A stretch of 64,000 nucleotides of DNA from Symsagittifera roscoffensis (GCF_963678635.1 NC_087068.1:52724213-52788212); one strand, 5' to 3'; shown: positions 24,001 to 35,884, numbered from the stretch's first letter. Notes: generated from the sequence alone by a model not told the origin. A program made the numbers and translations.

Positions 24001-24880
24001 TGGTGAGTTCTAACGTGGATCTACTGTGTAAGAGCCGATACCCGGTGTACTCTGCGGCAGCGGAAGTGAAAAGCACGAGCACTGTAGTCGATCAACCCAT
24101 CTCCGTGCCGATTTGTGTGAGACTTGAAAGAATGTCAGAGAAGTCTTATGAATTGCTCTGTAAGTTTTTGGCTGCAGATCCTGAGAGAACTAGTAAGAAA
24201 TTGGAGTCTATACTGTGAAGGAAGTTCATGGGATACGCTGGTGGGAATTTCAGTGATTTTGAAAGGCAGAAGCTAAAAGGATCAGCAGCCATGGATTACA
24301 ACGCTGTTGGCGAGAGTGATGGAATCAACCGTGCCAAGAAGATGGAAGTAGAATCGTTGCTGGAAGCGTCGGGGCATTAGAACTGGAGGAGCCTCATACT
24401 GACATACAATGAGTTTCCGTGCCACTGTTTGTTGCAAATATGGCGCGTAGTAATCTGGTGCTGATCTGGGACGCTGGAGAGCTGCTCTCCATGGGTTTTC
24501 CAGATTCGTCACAGAAAATAACGATGATTGTAGTCGAAGTGATGATGAGAGGTGGCTGGAAGCTCATGAAGGAGAGAACAAAAAAATAGAAAGCGCCGAT
24601 CAAAAACAATTGAAAAAACTCAACTGTCTGAAGGATTTCGATCTTGTCGAGACAAAGAGTAAAGGCTTAAATATTCCGTTGGAAAAGATACGGGACAGAA
24701 GACAACTAATACCATGGTTTAGAGTCAACACGACTGCATGGTTGTATGAGTATGACAAAAAGCACGTGGCAAATTACAGCAGAGTGTACAGTTCGTTCCA
24801 ACTGGACATCGGACCAGAAGCTTTCAAGCGAGCTTTCGTGACTCATCGAAATGCTTTGACCACTACTGTGAAGCGAACAG
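21050..24880 (+). pseudogene. Decayed plus-strand coding region of unknown (element-like) type
   Basis: A chain of plus-strand frames has protein-like composition but many stops and shifts. Examples are EAQLELLTLRAEPKVNNLLH (21071-), IKQSIQNLRLDCLLTMIAMT (about 21380-), FEEEWAALKIAPLSLRGKV (about 22385-), a D/E/P-rich block (about 22600-22700), a 147-codon frame at 22859-23302, a frame at 23850-24218 and one from about 24520 into the gap (DRRQLIPWFRVNTTAWLYEY). GC is higher than in the AT-rich flanks. I recognise no domain. Orientation and composition match the gag relic at 12.6-15.4 kb, so both may be parts of one large element split by the Polinton-like relic; this is inference. Confidence 0.45.
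21251..21266 (+). repeat. G16 homopolymer
   Basis: A run of 16 Gs, and therefore a probable site of length error. A similar run of 12 Gs is at 55687-55698. The flanking frame (before: MNRKTLG; after: CSGQNTWKE) may be broken only by its length. Confidence 0.9.
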
Positions 24881-25080
24881 NNNNNNNNNNNNNNNNNNNN
24901 NNNNNNNNNNNNNNNNNNNNNNNNNNNNNNNNNNNNNNNNNNNNNNNNNNNNNNNNNNNNNNNNNNNNNNNNNNNNNNNNNNNNNNNNNNNNNNNNNNNN
25001 NNNNNNNNNNNNNNNNNNNNNNNNNNNNNNNNNNNNNNNNNNNNNNNNNNNNNNNNNNNNNNNNNNNNNNNNNNNNNNNN
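24881..25080. other. Assembly gap (200 N)
   Basis: Exactly 200 Ns, probably a gap of set or estimated size. The plus-strand coding frame runs into its left edge, while the right edge is AT-rich and non-coding, so the boundary of the decayed element is probably in the gap. Confidence 0.98.
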
Positions 25081-25639
25081 CTCTCATTACTATGAAACTG
25101 TTTTTTTTACGTTGAAGTCCGTGTTTTTGTGCTAGCCTTGCTGTCGTGTAAATTCTAATTTTCATGTTCCTTCTTTGTTTTCATTGTACACAACAAAAAA
25201 GATTTCTCTCAGTTTCAAAAGGCAAATACCGTAAGTTTTCATTTTGAAAACAAAATCAAAAACGGGTTGTTTCGGCTCTTTTTTTAGACAGTGTCTAAGC
25301 TACTCGTGGGTTATGCACATAGCCCACCATAAATAGCACACTTGTTTTGTCAAATCGTTATAGCAACTCATTTCAGATCTCTTTTAACTATTTCCATCCT
25401 TTTAGTAACTAGTAATGATCTGTCACCCCGTATAATGAACTAAATCAACGGCTATGCTTGTATGAAACTATTGCCTAAAAACAAAGAATCTCACTCCCCT
25501 ACGCAAGAGAAGATAGTTTAAAAGATCCCTCATTGAACCCACGGTTTGGTTCAAAAAATTGTCTCTCGAGCGCTTTTATTGCATCGGGGAGCACTTTTAT
25601 TTCACTTCTTTCCCTAACGAATTTTATTATGAGGCCAAC
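25081..25639. other. Intergenic, AT-rich
   Basis: No gene or repeat family recognised. Confidence 0.45.
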
Positions 25640-26065
25640 TGTTGGCTTTGTAAATTGTAAGCAAAATCCGCAACAGGTCAAAACCAAATTTGTCGTGGAA
25701 TCCGCAACATTCCTAATTTTCTTCTTTGATCATCATTGCTGTTTTGGATTCCACGGAGGAATAGCTAAAACACTTTACTGCTCAAATTAGCTCCAAAAAG
25801 AGGCAATTTTGGGGTATCCACAAAAAAATCTGAGCAATCCAATTATTGTGCGGAATCCGCTTACATCTGCAGAATCTGGAACAACTACATACATTCACTC
25901 GCTACGAACCCGCAAAAAAACTAATGTACTGACAAATTTTACGATAACGGAATCCATTTACATGTCAGAACATGTTTAAAGACTTATCTCTGAAATCCAT
26001 CAGAATACAGACACTATAATGTGCGCTTATCCAGTGCACAGTTTAGCCTCGTAATGTTTAGTTTT
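25640..26065. repeat. Second copy of the GGAATCC dispersed repeat
   Basis: Shares with 4098-4424 the units ggaatccgcaac and ggaatccgcttacat, the block tgacaaattttacg..taacgg, and the end ttatccagtgcacagtttagcctcgtaatg. Overall divergence is high, so both are old insertions of one family. Confidence 0.7.
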
Positions 26066-28914
26066 AGATAAACAAAAACCTGTCTTCGAACATTCATTTT
26101 TTTTCGAGTTTTTTTTATAGATGCATGTCTTTAACACTCTTCCATTTTGAAATCATTGCCAGTGAGTCATAACTTTCTATTTTATTTTATTTACAAGGGA
26201 TAAAATCTAGTGAAGAACAACTAACTTTGAAAGAATTGTCAAAAAAAGATAAAATGTCAAAAAAAGTTAATTGTAGAAAATTTTGTTGACACATCTTTCT
26301 TCTACCTGAATTTTTCATATTACAACATTTTTTTGAGAAGATAAATTTCAACTGTTCATATGTTTATCTACATATTATTGAGAGTTGCATTCTACAATAT
26401 AAACGTTTACTTGGAACTTTGATGTAGTCTTCATAAGTTTTGAGAAAATTTTGTCGGCTTTCTCAAATATTAATGCAAACTTTTCACAGCCAATCAATTA
26501 GAGCTTCAACAAATAGTGAATATAATCATTGCCAAGGAGAGGAAAAAAAGCAAATAGTAATTTAAAACTTTTTTCTAGTTTTTCACTCATAATTTCGATT
26601 AACAAAGCAGGCGAAATGGAAAAATTTGCGTTCATATGCCTGAAAAATTGTTGATATTTACTAGAAATTGTGATAAAAGTCACCGATCTCCTTGTATGCG
26701 TCGATGGAGTTCTTTAAAGAAGTGATTTTTTTCAGTATTTGAGGCAAAAACTGCGATGATGTCAGAAGAAACAGATAGAAAACGTGCAAATGTCTTGGTT
26801 TATGCGTTTATAGGACAAAAGATGAAGAATTTTTCTTTATTTTTTTTGCCTTCAAGGAGATAAAAAGGTTTTTTTTTGGCCAAAAATGTACCTTTTTCCC
26901 ACTCCTTTGTCATAACTAACAAAGTCAAAATACTACGCAGTACCCTAAATGCAAATATGGACATTATAAAAAATCAATACAATGCCAAAATATTCATATG
27001 GAAACGAAACATAACAGTTTTAATTGCTGAGTGTTCGAGAACGCAGACATAAGAATTACTCCTGATCGGTTGTCAACTGCACTTGCACTAAGCGAGAATT
27101 AATCACAAATACAAAATACTTCAGAGGATTTAGATATAAACAGCAAGCTATATTATTCAAATTCTTGACACATTGGTTCATATGGGCCAAGTTAAATACC
27201 CTTTTTACATTATTAGAAAAAAACTCGCTCTCATCCCTTTTAACTTTTCAGGTGTTTTCTGTTATACGAACTGACCTTTATTTTGTTAAATAGATTAAAA
27301 ACAGCAAAAAAACTGTTTTTTTTCCAAACAAATAACTGAACTGCAAACTTAAACAAAAAAAGCCAAATAAACAACCAACTAGAGTAAACTGGATCAATAG
27401 GCAAAGTGTTTATTCCGCTTGAAAATTAAATTCCACTTTCGAAACTAGAAATAGTCCGTTTTTTCGAGCCATTTCCACGTTCGTTTTTGGAGAGTGCTTT
27501 TTTGCCTCTTTCAGCAGATGAATTTCAATTGAACTCAAAACATATATAACCAAAGCACATTCATAAATGCATCAATATGTACGAATGCACATTTGTATTT
27601 ATTGGAGGTTTACAGGACATTTCCTGAAAAAAAAATCAGCAAGACCTAAATAAGAGTCTTCACTACTTTCATTACTCTTAATTCAAGCATTATATTTCAG
27701 TTGTTAATTTAACATGAAGACAAGATCGGTTACTCGTATAACAAAAAAGTTTTCATTTCGGTAACAATAAGTAACATTATTAATTATTGTTTTATGAACT
27801 AGTTTTTATTACATATCTTGTTAAACTCAAGTTCTAGCTTTTCAATTTATTAGAGTGAAACATTTTGACTCCTGTTTTGTCCATGGCTAGATTCAACGCA
27901 TACGAAATAGCTCCTTATCTTTCCAAATATTCAGCTGAAGCCAAAAATGCTACTATGACATAGACATATTTATGTTCCAATTTGAAATAACCTGAAACAG
28001 AGAAATATAATTTTTTGCTTGAAAAGATATAATTATACTGCTTTTATCAGGGCGTTGTTCAAAACACCCTTCAATAAGTTTGATGAAATTGGATAAACTG
28101 ATAAATAGGACCAAGATAAGGTCGTTATCCCCTAAACAATTTAAGGGCGAGGACCTTAAATTGGTTCCAAGTTGGAATTTTTAGCCAATCGAAATCAAGA
28201 AAAATCTACGCGCTGATTTGACCCAAAGTAAGTGGTGCACTGGAATGGCTTCAGTTGGACTATATGTTTGAGAACTGTTGCTTGAACCGACAACAAAATG
28301 TCAAAAACTAAAAAAAGACAATATCCGTGAGTTTTCTCGTTTTCAGATTTGACTGTTTTCTTTGAAAATTGACAACAGATTAAAACGTTTCTACCTTAAA
28401 GGTCTAGCAAAATAACTTTCTATTGACATTGTCAACAGGCAGTTGTAGAAAATATATAAACTCAAGGAAACACAAAAAAAACTGATTTTTTATAGAAAAA
28501 TTGGAATGCACTTGAAAAAATTAAAAGTCAAATGCAAATTCAAGTATGAGATTGGAACAGAAGCTCAAACACTTTCCCAAGCAAAAAACCTAAGAAAAAA
28601 TTGTAGGCCCTGATATTGACCTTGCAAACAATTGATCAAAGAAACATTGTGCATTTTCTCAAAAAGCTAAGGGGTTTCTCAGTCATGCCCCATATGAAAC
28701 AGGTTTTTTGTGCAACGTTGGAACGATGCAACAGATGAATATAGGATATTTAGGCGGAGCAAGACGAAGCATTTTAATTTAACTTAGCCTCAAACGGAAG
28801 TGTTTTTCTTGTTTTGTTTATTTAGTACTTATTTCCCAAATCTATTCCACAAGTGTGTTGCAAATTGTCGTGTAAATGGCTTTTTTGCCGTTTTCAAGTT
28901 GATTTCATTGCGTG
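26066..28914. other. Long AT-rich non-coding stretch
   Basis: No coding, RNA or repeat structure that I can support. ORFs are short and AT-driven. Confidence 0.45.
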
Positions 28915-28995
28915 AGCAGTGGTGAAGTGGTAAAGTTTCCGACTCTCAATCGAAATGACGGATGATCGTGGCCCACCATGATCCGCGCTCTTTGT
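28915..28995 (+). other. tRNA-like fragment (possible SINE head)
   Basis: gcagtggtgaagtggtaaag resembles an A box (TGGTGAAGTGGTAAAG), followed by cgactctcaatcg, an anticodon-arm-like block shared with 17041-17125. A B box is not convincing (gatgatcgtggcccac). Probably a tRNA-derived SINE fragment. Confidence 0.35.
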
Positions 28996-29213
28996 TTGAG
29001 GGTGAGGCAACATTAGCCAGCCCAAAAATAACCCAAAAAAAACAAACAAAATTTGCATATAACCCCTAAGCAGGAGCACAACAGCAGTTCTTCCTGATGA
29101 GCTGAACAGCGCATGTTTGTCCTTTCCATTGACCTTGAAAAATCTAATCTCAAAAGGGATTCAAATCTTAACGTATCAGCCCCGGTCACAGCGTCAAAAG
29201 AGTAGACTTTTAC

Positions 29214-29219
29214 TTTATT
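29214..29219 (-). terminator. Polyadenylation signal AATAAA of the secreted-protein gene
   Basis: On the minus strand AATAAA lies about 120 bases after the predicted stop codon (29338-29340). It fits as the poly(A) signal of the five-exon gene, but AATAAA is common in AT-rich DNA. Confidence 0.35.
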
Positions 29220-29337
29220 TTTACACTCATCCAATGAGGGGCCGCATAATAGAAAAAAAAATACAGTTTTTTTCAAGTCAACCGTTATTTTTTCTGAAAT
29301 TCAATATACAAAAGTCATTTGAAACGACTTTTCCTGT

Positions 29338-29456
29338 TCAAAAATGCGTCAAAAGTGTCGGCGTGAACAATTTTTTTGCAAATTTTCTTGCATTCAAATG
29401 CCCTGTGAACAATTTTTGAACAGCTGTTTTTTTTAATTTTACGAAGGTGTTGGAAA
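29338..29456 (-). CDS. Predicted secreted protein, exon 5 (last)
   Basis: The acceptor is cttttccag at 29457-29465, and the exon opens with two bases completing a codon, in phase with exon 4. The 38 residues are lysine-rich without cysteine (starting SNTFVKLKKTAVQKL) and end at a TGA at 29338. The acceptor sequence is a copy of the acceptor of exon 4 (680-bp tandem duplication), but the exon bodies differ. This is the least certain exon; the frame could instead end in the intron. Confidence 0.4.
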
Positions 29457-30810
29457 CTGGAAAAGAGCCAAAAATCCTCATGCCTAATCAACCTGCGGTA
29501 ATGCATACAAGTTTATAGGCTCTAGGGAGTATTGTAATGCGTTCCGCAGAAAATCGAGTTCTTTTCTCGCACTGAGTCTTTGTTTTCAATTTTTGACACC
29601 TCTCTTTAAAACATTTTGCTTTGGTGTTTTGATCGAGAAACCCAAAAGTTTTTGATTTTGGTCTTATCGATTTTTTTTGATACTTGCTCAAAGGACCTTT
29701 TTTGCTACGATTTGATACTTGCTCGAGGACTAACTTTTATTATTCTTTGCTTTTATACGATTTGATATTTGCTCCTAAATTTTTTGATTTTTGATTATTT
29801 GGTTTGTGCTATTTATTTTTATTGAAAGGTCTTTAAAATTGCTAAAAATGCGCTTTCATTTTTTGAAGTGTGGCCAACAAGATACGAATAATTTTGTCTG
29901 AGCAAAAAAATTGCTACTTCCGTCAAAAAATCAATTGCACGAATCGAAATTGAAATGCTGAAATTTGGGATGCAAATTTTGAGACAATTATCTATTTTTT
30001 AAAATTTTGTTTGAAAAATGTTTTACCCGAAGTGCTTTCATTGCTCGTTTCGTTTTCAAATTTTGAAGGCCCCTCGGAAATGTTACCTGCGTCACTTGTA
30101 GTTTCGTTTGCATCAGTTTCTGGATCATCGTGGAAAACTGGAAAAAAGCGTAAAATTCTAAAGCCTAATCAACCCGCGGTAATGCATACAAGTTTTTAGG
30201 CGATAGGGAGTTTTATCATGCGTTCAAGAGAAAATCGAATTCTTATCTCGCTTTGAAATTTCGTTGTCAATATCAAACACCTCTCTTTAAAACATTTTGC
30301 TTCGGAGTTTTGATCGAAAAACCCAAAAGTTTTTGATTTTTTTTTTGATTTTTCACTATTTGATACTTGCTCAAAGGACTTTTTTCTACGATTTGGTACT
30401 TACTCGAGGACCATTTTTTCTTCTTTGCCTTTCTACAATTTGATAATTGCTCCTAAAGTTTTTCATTTTTAAAATTTAGATTTTTGCTAATTATTTTTTA
30501 CTCGAAGGACGTTAAAATAGTCACAAAGGCGCTTTCATTTTTTTGGAGAGTGGGCAACAAGATAGGAAAATTTTGCCAGAGAAAAACAGTCGAAACATTG
30601 CTCCCCCCGTCTAAAAATCAATTGAGATGCAAATGCTGAAAGTGGGGATGCAAACTTTGCGGCAAATATCTATTTTTTGAATTTTTGTTCGAAAAAAGTT
30701 TACCCGAAGTGGTTTCATTGGACGTTTCAGAGGGTGGAGATTTTGGAGGCCCCTCGGAAATTTTACCTGCTTCACTTGTAGTTCCGTTTGCATCAGTTTT
30801 TGGATCATCG
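29450..30810. repeat. ~680-bp tandem duplication within the secreted-protein gene
   Basis: atgcatacaagttt recurs at 29501 and 30182, and cccctcggaaa at about 30070 and 30750, so the two copies are about 29450-30130 and 30131-30810. Divergence is moderate. Each copy carries a stretch coding for DDPxTDAN-E/G-TTS-D/E-AG with the same GTAA donor, plus an intron with three units of cgatttgatacttgctc. The duplication therefore multiplied a coding exon end together with its splice donor. Confidence 0.85.
30087..30137 (-). CDS. Predicted secreted protein, exon 4 (51 nt, duplicated)
   Basis: The acceptor is cgcttttttccag and the donor is gcag|gtaaca. The exon is 51 bases, symmetric, phase 1 on both sides. 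It encodes FHDDPETDANETTSDA, a near copy of the end of exon 3 (DDPKTDANGTTSEA), produced by the 680-bp duplication. It is acidic and Thr/Ser-rich, with one possible N-glycosylation site (NET). A further donor-like cgg|gtaaaa follows in the intron, so alternative ends are possible. Confidence 0.5.
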
Positions 30811-31066
30811 GCGTTAGATGGGTTATTCTGATCGGGATTGTTTGTTGATGGGAAAGGAGGTTCATAAGCGCTCGCATTTTTCGTGCAAGAAGGTAAACAA
30901 GCGTTCCAAATACCTTCCACGTTTTGATTAAAATTTGGATCCACATATTGGCCCTTAACACAGCCAGCTAAACAACCAAACTCTTTTTTGGTTGGATTTT
31001 TGGCAGTTTCAGGAATTGACTCATAGACTTTGTCAATGATGCACAAATACGCTTCAGAACTTCGAT
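30767..31066 (-). CDS. Predicted secreted cysteine-containing protein, exon 3
   Basis: A 300-base symmetric exon. The acceptor (ggaatacaag) lacks a good pyrimidine tract. The donor (gaagcag|gtaaaa) is good. It encodes DRSSEAYLCIIDKVYES, then KEFGCLAGCVKGQYVDPNFN, WNACLPSCTKN and a Pro/Asn/Ser/Asp-rich tail ending SEA. Five cysteines occur in C..C-x3-C..C-x3-C pattern, which suggests disulphides in a secreted protein. I do not recognise the family. The open frame continues past the donor to 30618, so a longer, unspliced reading is an alternative. Confidence 0.55.
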
Positions 31067-31335
31067 CTTGTATTCCTTTTAATTACTTGTCATGCAAGTG
31101 TGTCTTCTTATGTTTTACGTTTCAACACTCATCTTCAATAGCTTTGATTATGTTTTTTGGTTTTCAGACGGATATTCAGTTCGCAAAAAATATGTTGGGT
31201 CCAAACAAGCCCCATATACAACTACAAACCACAAAATGACTCCTTATTAAGTGAGATCTTTCTGTTCAAAGGTTTTATTGGACTAAACAAAAAAATTGAA
31301 TATTTTCGACTCTCCGACTGAACTATAGTGAAATA
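31067..31335. other. Part of intron 2 of the secreted-protein gene
   Basis: AT-rich; no other feature seen. Confidence 0.4.
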
Positions 31336-31904
31336 CACTAGTGGACAAAATTGATCGCAAATTCAGGTTTTTGTCTCAAAATGCTTGTCTTTAATAAACA
31401 TTTTGGATAGTATTTACTTGAATTTTTTTTACAAAAGTTTTACATCAACCGACAACAAATGATCTCAACTAACCTCTCTGAAAGTCTCAATTTATCGAAG
31501 CCTTTGAACAGTTTTTTTCCGGGTCTGAAAAAGCCATTTTTAACCGCCTGCGTGCATCGTAATCAACTCATTCTCGAATATGCTGGGTAAAAACATTGTT
31601 CAAGCGAGATGAAATATTCTCAGCAAGAAAATTGAAATAATCAGTGTAAAAAGTAACTAAAATCAGTTGCCTGTTATATTTTAATAAAATTTTTCGAGGC
31701 TGATGCAAACTAACATTTTCAGACCCGGAAAAATTAGGCCAGTCTTTCGAAATGAAAAATGATGCATTCAGAGAGGGTCTTTCAGATCATCTGCTGTCGG
31801 TTGATGCAAAAATAACTCAATAAAACTTTTGTACCAAATGATTTTTAAGTTTAATTTTTTACTAAGAAAAAGCCTGAAATTTTGTTCAATTGTTTCCACT
31901 AGTG
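31336..31904. mobile_element. MITE-like foldback element, 569 bp
   Basis: Imperfect 17-base terminal inverted repeats: cactagtggacaaaatt at 31336 and the complement of cactagtggaaacaatt ending at 31904 (two mismatches). Internal arms also pair, with catcaaccgacaacaaatgatct near 31445 against its complement near 31785, and ccgggtctg near 31530 against cagacccgg near 31720. No ORF and no clear target duplication. A non-autonomous DNA transposon is the simplest reading. Confidence 0.65.
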
Positions 31905-31999
31905 AAGCAATAGAAAGGTTTTGAATCAGGCTGACATATCCTAGGAAAAAATAGCACACCAAACACTAGAGGACTAAGCTAAACCCAAATTAAGGTTTC

Positions 32000-32340
32000 T
32001 CTCACTAACGCAAGGACCATTTTTGACAGCGTTTACTTGAAAAATCACCAACAATTTTACATCAGTCCTCAGGAAATGATCTCCGCTAGCCTCTATGAGA
32101 GTATTAAAATTGGTGTTGAGTACATAACAGTTTTTCCGGGTCCAGAAAACCAGTTTATCCTGACCATGATTTAACGGCGTGAAACTTCACTAGTTGATAA
32201 ATCAAATGGAAATATTCATTTTTTTACCAAAAAAGAAAATGCGTTATTTCAAGAACAATTTTGGACGCAAAATTTGCTTTTAGTTTTACCAAAATTTTAA
32301 GATCAACCGACTGAAAACGATTTGAATTTTTTTTCTGAGC
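32000..32340. repeat. Diverged fragments of the same foldback family
   Basis: acatcagtcctcaggaaatgatctc...tttttccgggtccag (about 32055-32150) and gatcaaccgactgaaaacgattt (about 32290) match arms of the element at 31336-31904, in direct orientation with its left arm. Nested or tandem older copies. Confidence 0.5.
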
Positions 32341-35158
32341 ATCTCAATTTTTTTAATTGAAACACTTAATTATTAACGCAGATCTAAAAAAAACTGCTTT
32401 CACCTTTTGCTTTACAACAACGTGAAATTATAGGAAACAAAAGAGTTAAAAAAAAGGTTATTCAAAACAGTGCAACCAGAAAACTTTTTAGCTCTTTTCT
32501 GCTAAAAAATTTTTCAGTTTTTTTTTTCATCCTCAAACGTTGAATACTGGCTGGTGTTTTATGGAAAATAGGCTCACAAAAAATTAAAAAAGTGTCAATA
32601 ATGATATTTTGAAATTTTATTTTTGTAACCAATTTTTTACCTTAGAAATTCAAAGATGCAATACCCAGGTGAAAAAAATTAGGGACACAATCAGATTTTA
32701 GTTACAAAAAGCGTATTTTTGAGGATAGTTTTGGACAATTTTTTCTTGATAGAAAAAGTTAAATGGACCGGTAGCAATAACTCTCACCTGCCCTTTATAA
32801 AATTAGGAAGCTTTGGTTTCCAGGGAACACCAGGTCATTTGATTTCAAAAATCCACCATTTTCGTTCGAAATTGTTCACCATTTTCATTATGTTTTTTGG
32901 AGGCGATGCAAACCTTTTCTAAAACTTGGTCGGCGGTTGCGCTGTAATTAGTCACGCGGTTTGAAAACTTTAACACAGATCGTAGAAAATGAAACTCTTC
33001 TGCAGGAAATATCTTGTTAGTCGTTAGAATCTAAATTGATGCTTTCATACAGGACAACTGAGAAATATATCCATCGATTCAAGTACAAACTTTGTTCAAT
33101 TTCTACAAAAAATAATTATGAAAAATTGTCCTTGCAAATTATCAGGTTTGAGAGTTAAATTAAAATTTTATGCCTAGTTTTGTCACCCAGAATAAACCTA
33201 ATTTTCACTGGAATTTCTAAAAACTGAAAATCAAACCAAAATCATGGAAAAAAATTTGAACCATATTTTGACACTGCAGATCAAATTAAACAATCTGATT
33301 AACTGGGACCGTATAACGGAGTAGACTCATGTTTTTACTTGTAAAGCTAAAATTAGAACCCATTTTCAATACTACTAAAAGCCATTCGCGTTCTTTGCGT
33401 AAATTTTAATTTATTAATTGAGAAGCCTAGGCTTTTCCTACCTTTCCACGCATTTCAAGTTTTCTTTTTTCTTAGATGTGTTACGTGTAATTATGACACA
33501 ACGCGTAATGTTTTTTTGTAAAATATGAAAATAAATCTGTTCAAAATAGTTCGTTTGATCACCACGCAAAATTTCATTACATTATGACAACGTTAAGATA
33601 GTTTTTCAAAACTGAAAAGGAAATTAGGGGTGGGGAGGGGAAAAGAGCCGCAGCGTACTTTGCTCCATTTTTCAAAATGAACGTTACAAAATTTTTAAAA
33701 TAAATCAAAAACCAAACGGCGCAGCTTCGAAACTGATTGTCGAGAAAAACAAATTTATGACCTATAAAAGTGTATACACTAAAAACTTTGATAAGTAACT
33801 AACCAGTTATTTTACCTTGTAAACAGATCAAGAATTTACGTTAACAAACTGCCTTGAAAATTGCCCTCGTTTAAATCTAATTTTTGGGAGGCTGGAAGTG
33901 ATCAAAGATCTACAAAACCTCAAATTTTTCTGATTTTTTGTCGTTTTCTCAACTCACACTTTCCTTACATGAAACAAAGTGATGTATCCAATTCAAAAGT
34001 CTTAGACGTGGTTGATGTAATTAAATTGAGACGTATCACCAGAAAAATTGACTCAGTTTAGCAAACAAAACGAAATCAAGATCTTTCACTTTTACAATTT
34101 CAGCGTGATCAAAGTCTGACTTTTTCTTGAAATAAAAACATCAAAAACGGTTAGTTTTTGGCATTGAAAAAGGTGTGTCCTTCTTATAGAGGAGTTGGGT
34201 TAATTTGACATGTTGTGCAAAAAAAACTTAGACTTTTTAATAAGTTGTGATTTTGTTGCAAGTTTGCTTATCTACTAAATTATTTTTGCTTTTTTTCTAA
34301 GTCAACCAATAGACTTAATTTTTTTTGTGATTCAAGGACCAAGTTTTTTTATTGAATTTTAATAAATTGGGGAACTTGCTATTATAGGCTGGTAGGTGAG
34401 CAAAATCCAGTAAGGTCAAAATTTATCAGAAAAATTCCGTAATTTGCAACGCATGTCACATTAACACAATTATTCTAAAATAGAGGCACATTCTTCTTCA
34501 TGTCAAAAAACGAAGCGAAGACAACTTCTTATGGTCATGTTTCTGATCTAATTAACAATCGCACCCACCCCTCCCCGTTTCCTGTGATCTTTTTCCAAAA
34601 TTCGACTAACTTAATTTTCTTGGCAGTTTCCCTGCTCCCCTTTTCTTGAAATGGGCTAACTGTTAAGTAGATCCGTTGGTTCTGTTTGGTTCTGTTCCGT
34701 AGGGCTGTGGCTATGGTTATTTCGTTTCCGCAATTAATACTAAGGGCAAAAAAGGAGAAAAAAGTTAAAAGTTATTCATGCAATGTGAATAAAACTTGAG
34801 GTGTTCAGTGTGACAACTTTACTAAAGTGAGCTCTTTCCTACAATTGTTACAATTTCACGCGTTTTGAAAAACTTAATGCAGCTGCTGAAAACTAGCCTT
34901 TTCTAACTCAGTTTTGTTAATTTCAATCGAGGCAGCGCTGATCATTTGTTCTTGATCTTAGTGAAAGTTTTATTTTAATTTCAAGTGAATGCCGTCCAAA
35001 ACCATCCGTGACAGAAGAAATTTTAGAGAGAAAAAACCTGAATTTGCTCTTGAGCAGTTTGCATGAGCTTGAAGTTTTATCCACTAGAGTAGTCTAAGCT
35101 TTGCTATTTTAGATATTTTTGTTCTACAAATTAGCACACTTTCAGAACAAGTAATTAC
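32341..35158. other. Intron 2 of the predicted gene; otherwise featureless
   Basis: AT-rich sequence with no supported coding or repeats. ORFs at 32719-32922 and 33861-34061 have no motif, splice context or conserved look. Confidence 0.4.
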
Positions 35159-35398
35159 CATCGAGGCACTCGTTTGTAAGGTCGAGTTGATCCTGCGAGA
35201 AATAACTTGATCCTGGGGACTTGCAATACTTCGAACTAACCTGCCAGTACTGTTTATCGTATTTGCAAATTAAGATAAATTCTTGATGGGCGTCTTTGCA
35301 CAAAACCGTCGAATTGCCCTCCGAATTTATTATTGGATCTGAAGTACATGGTTTTAGATTTGCTGCTTGTGTTACCATCATACAATTGACAGCGCAAG
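35159..35398 (-). CDS. Predicted secreted cysteine-containing protein, exon 2
   Basis: Acceptor (aaaatgttttag) and donor (ctcgatg|gtaatt) bound a 240-base symmetric exon, phase 1 at both ends. Joined to exon 1, it completes a signal peptide (MNLSVLLACAVNCMMVTQA) and continues with ANLKPCTSDPIINSEGN, LCKDAHQEFILICKYDKQYW, and SSKYCKSPGS ending ECLD. The mature part of this exon carries five cysteines. No family is recognised; a secreted or extracellular role follows from the signal peptide and cysteines. The giant retroelement sits only 74 bases upstream (toward exon 1), in intron 1. Confidence 0.65.
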
Positions 35399-35468
35399 CT
35401 AAAACATTTTTATAAATAATCAATCAGTTTTTTCCTTTTCCTTTTCAAGCGACCTCAATTTTTTGTTA

Positions 35469-35472
35469 CAGT
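35469..35472 (+). repeat. Target-site duplication, left copy (CAGT)
   Basis: CAGT directly precedes the 5' LTR and is repeated at 54331-54334 directly after the 3' LTR. A 4-base duplication is usual for Ty3/gypsy insertion. Confidence 0.85.
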
Positions 35473-35882
35473 TGGAACCTGATCTAAACTATATTTTATG
35501 ATTGGATAAATTAAATGTTTTACCAATGTAAAGTATTTAATATTAACCAATCATGATCCATCTAACTAACAACCCACTTGTTTGTAAGTGCTGAAGTTAC
35601 TTGTAATTTCAGCACCAGAGAGATTTGAATTTAACTTAGAAATTAGTTGGACTCTCCCGAGCACTTCAGCAGCCGCAATAAACCAGTATACCCTAGATCT
35701 ATTGAGCCTAGCAGAGACTAGTTAAACAACCTGAGACTAGATAGTATAAGAGTAAGATTAGGATCGGTATTAGACTAAGAAGTTGCACGAATCTATCCGG
35801 CCGAAAATAAGATAGCGTGACGAGCAGACGGTGTACCCTATCCGAAATTACTCTATGAGTTATACACCCCGGTCATAACTCA
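35473..35882 (+). repeat. 5' LTR (410 bp)
   Basis: Begins tggaacctgatc and ends cataactca. Identical by eye to 53921-54330. Contains aataaa at 35677-35682, a possible poly(A) signal (equivalent 54125-54130 in the 3' LTR), and tagtataagag at about 35743, a possible TATA-like box. U3/R/U5 limits cannot be set from sequence alone. Confidence 0.95.
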
Positions 35883-35884
35883 TC

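Noticed and set aside
29450-30810. CRISPR-like direct repeats (cgatttgatacttgctc)
   Set aside because: Irregular spacing, eukaryotic context, part of a 680-bp duplicated intron.
35142-35423. A 93-residue stand-alone protein
   Set aside because: The start is not ATG, and clear splice signals bound the central 240 bases, so it is an exon.
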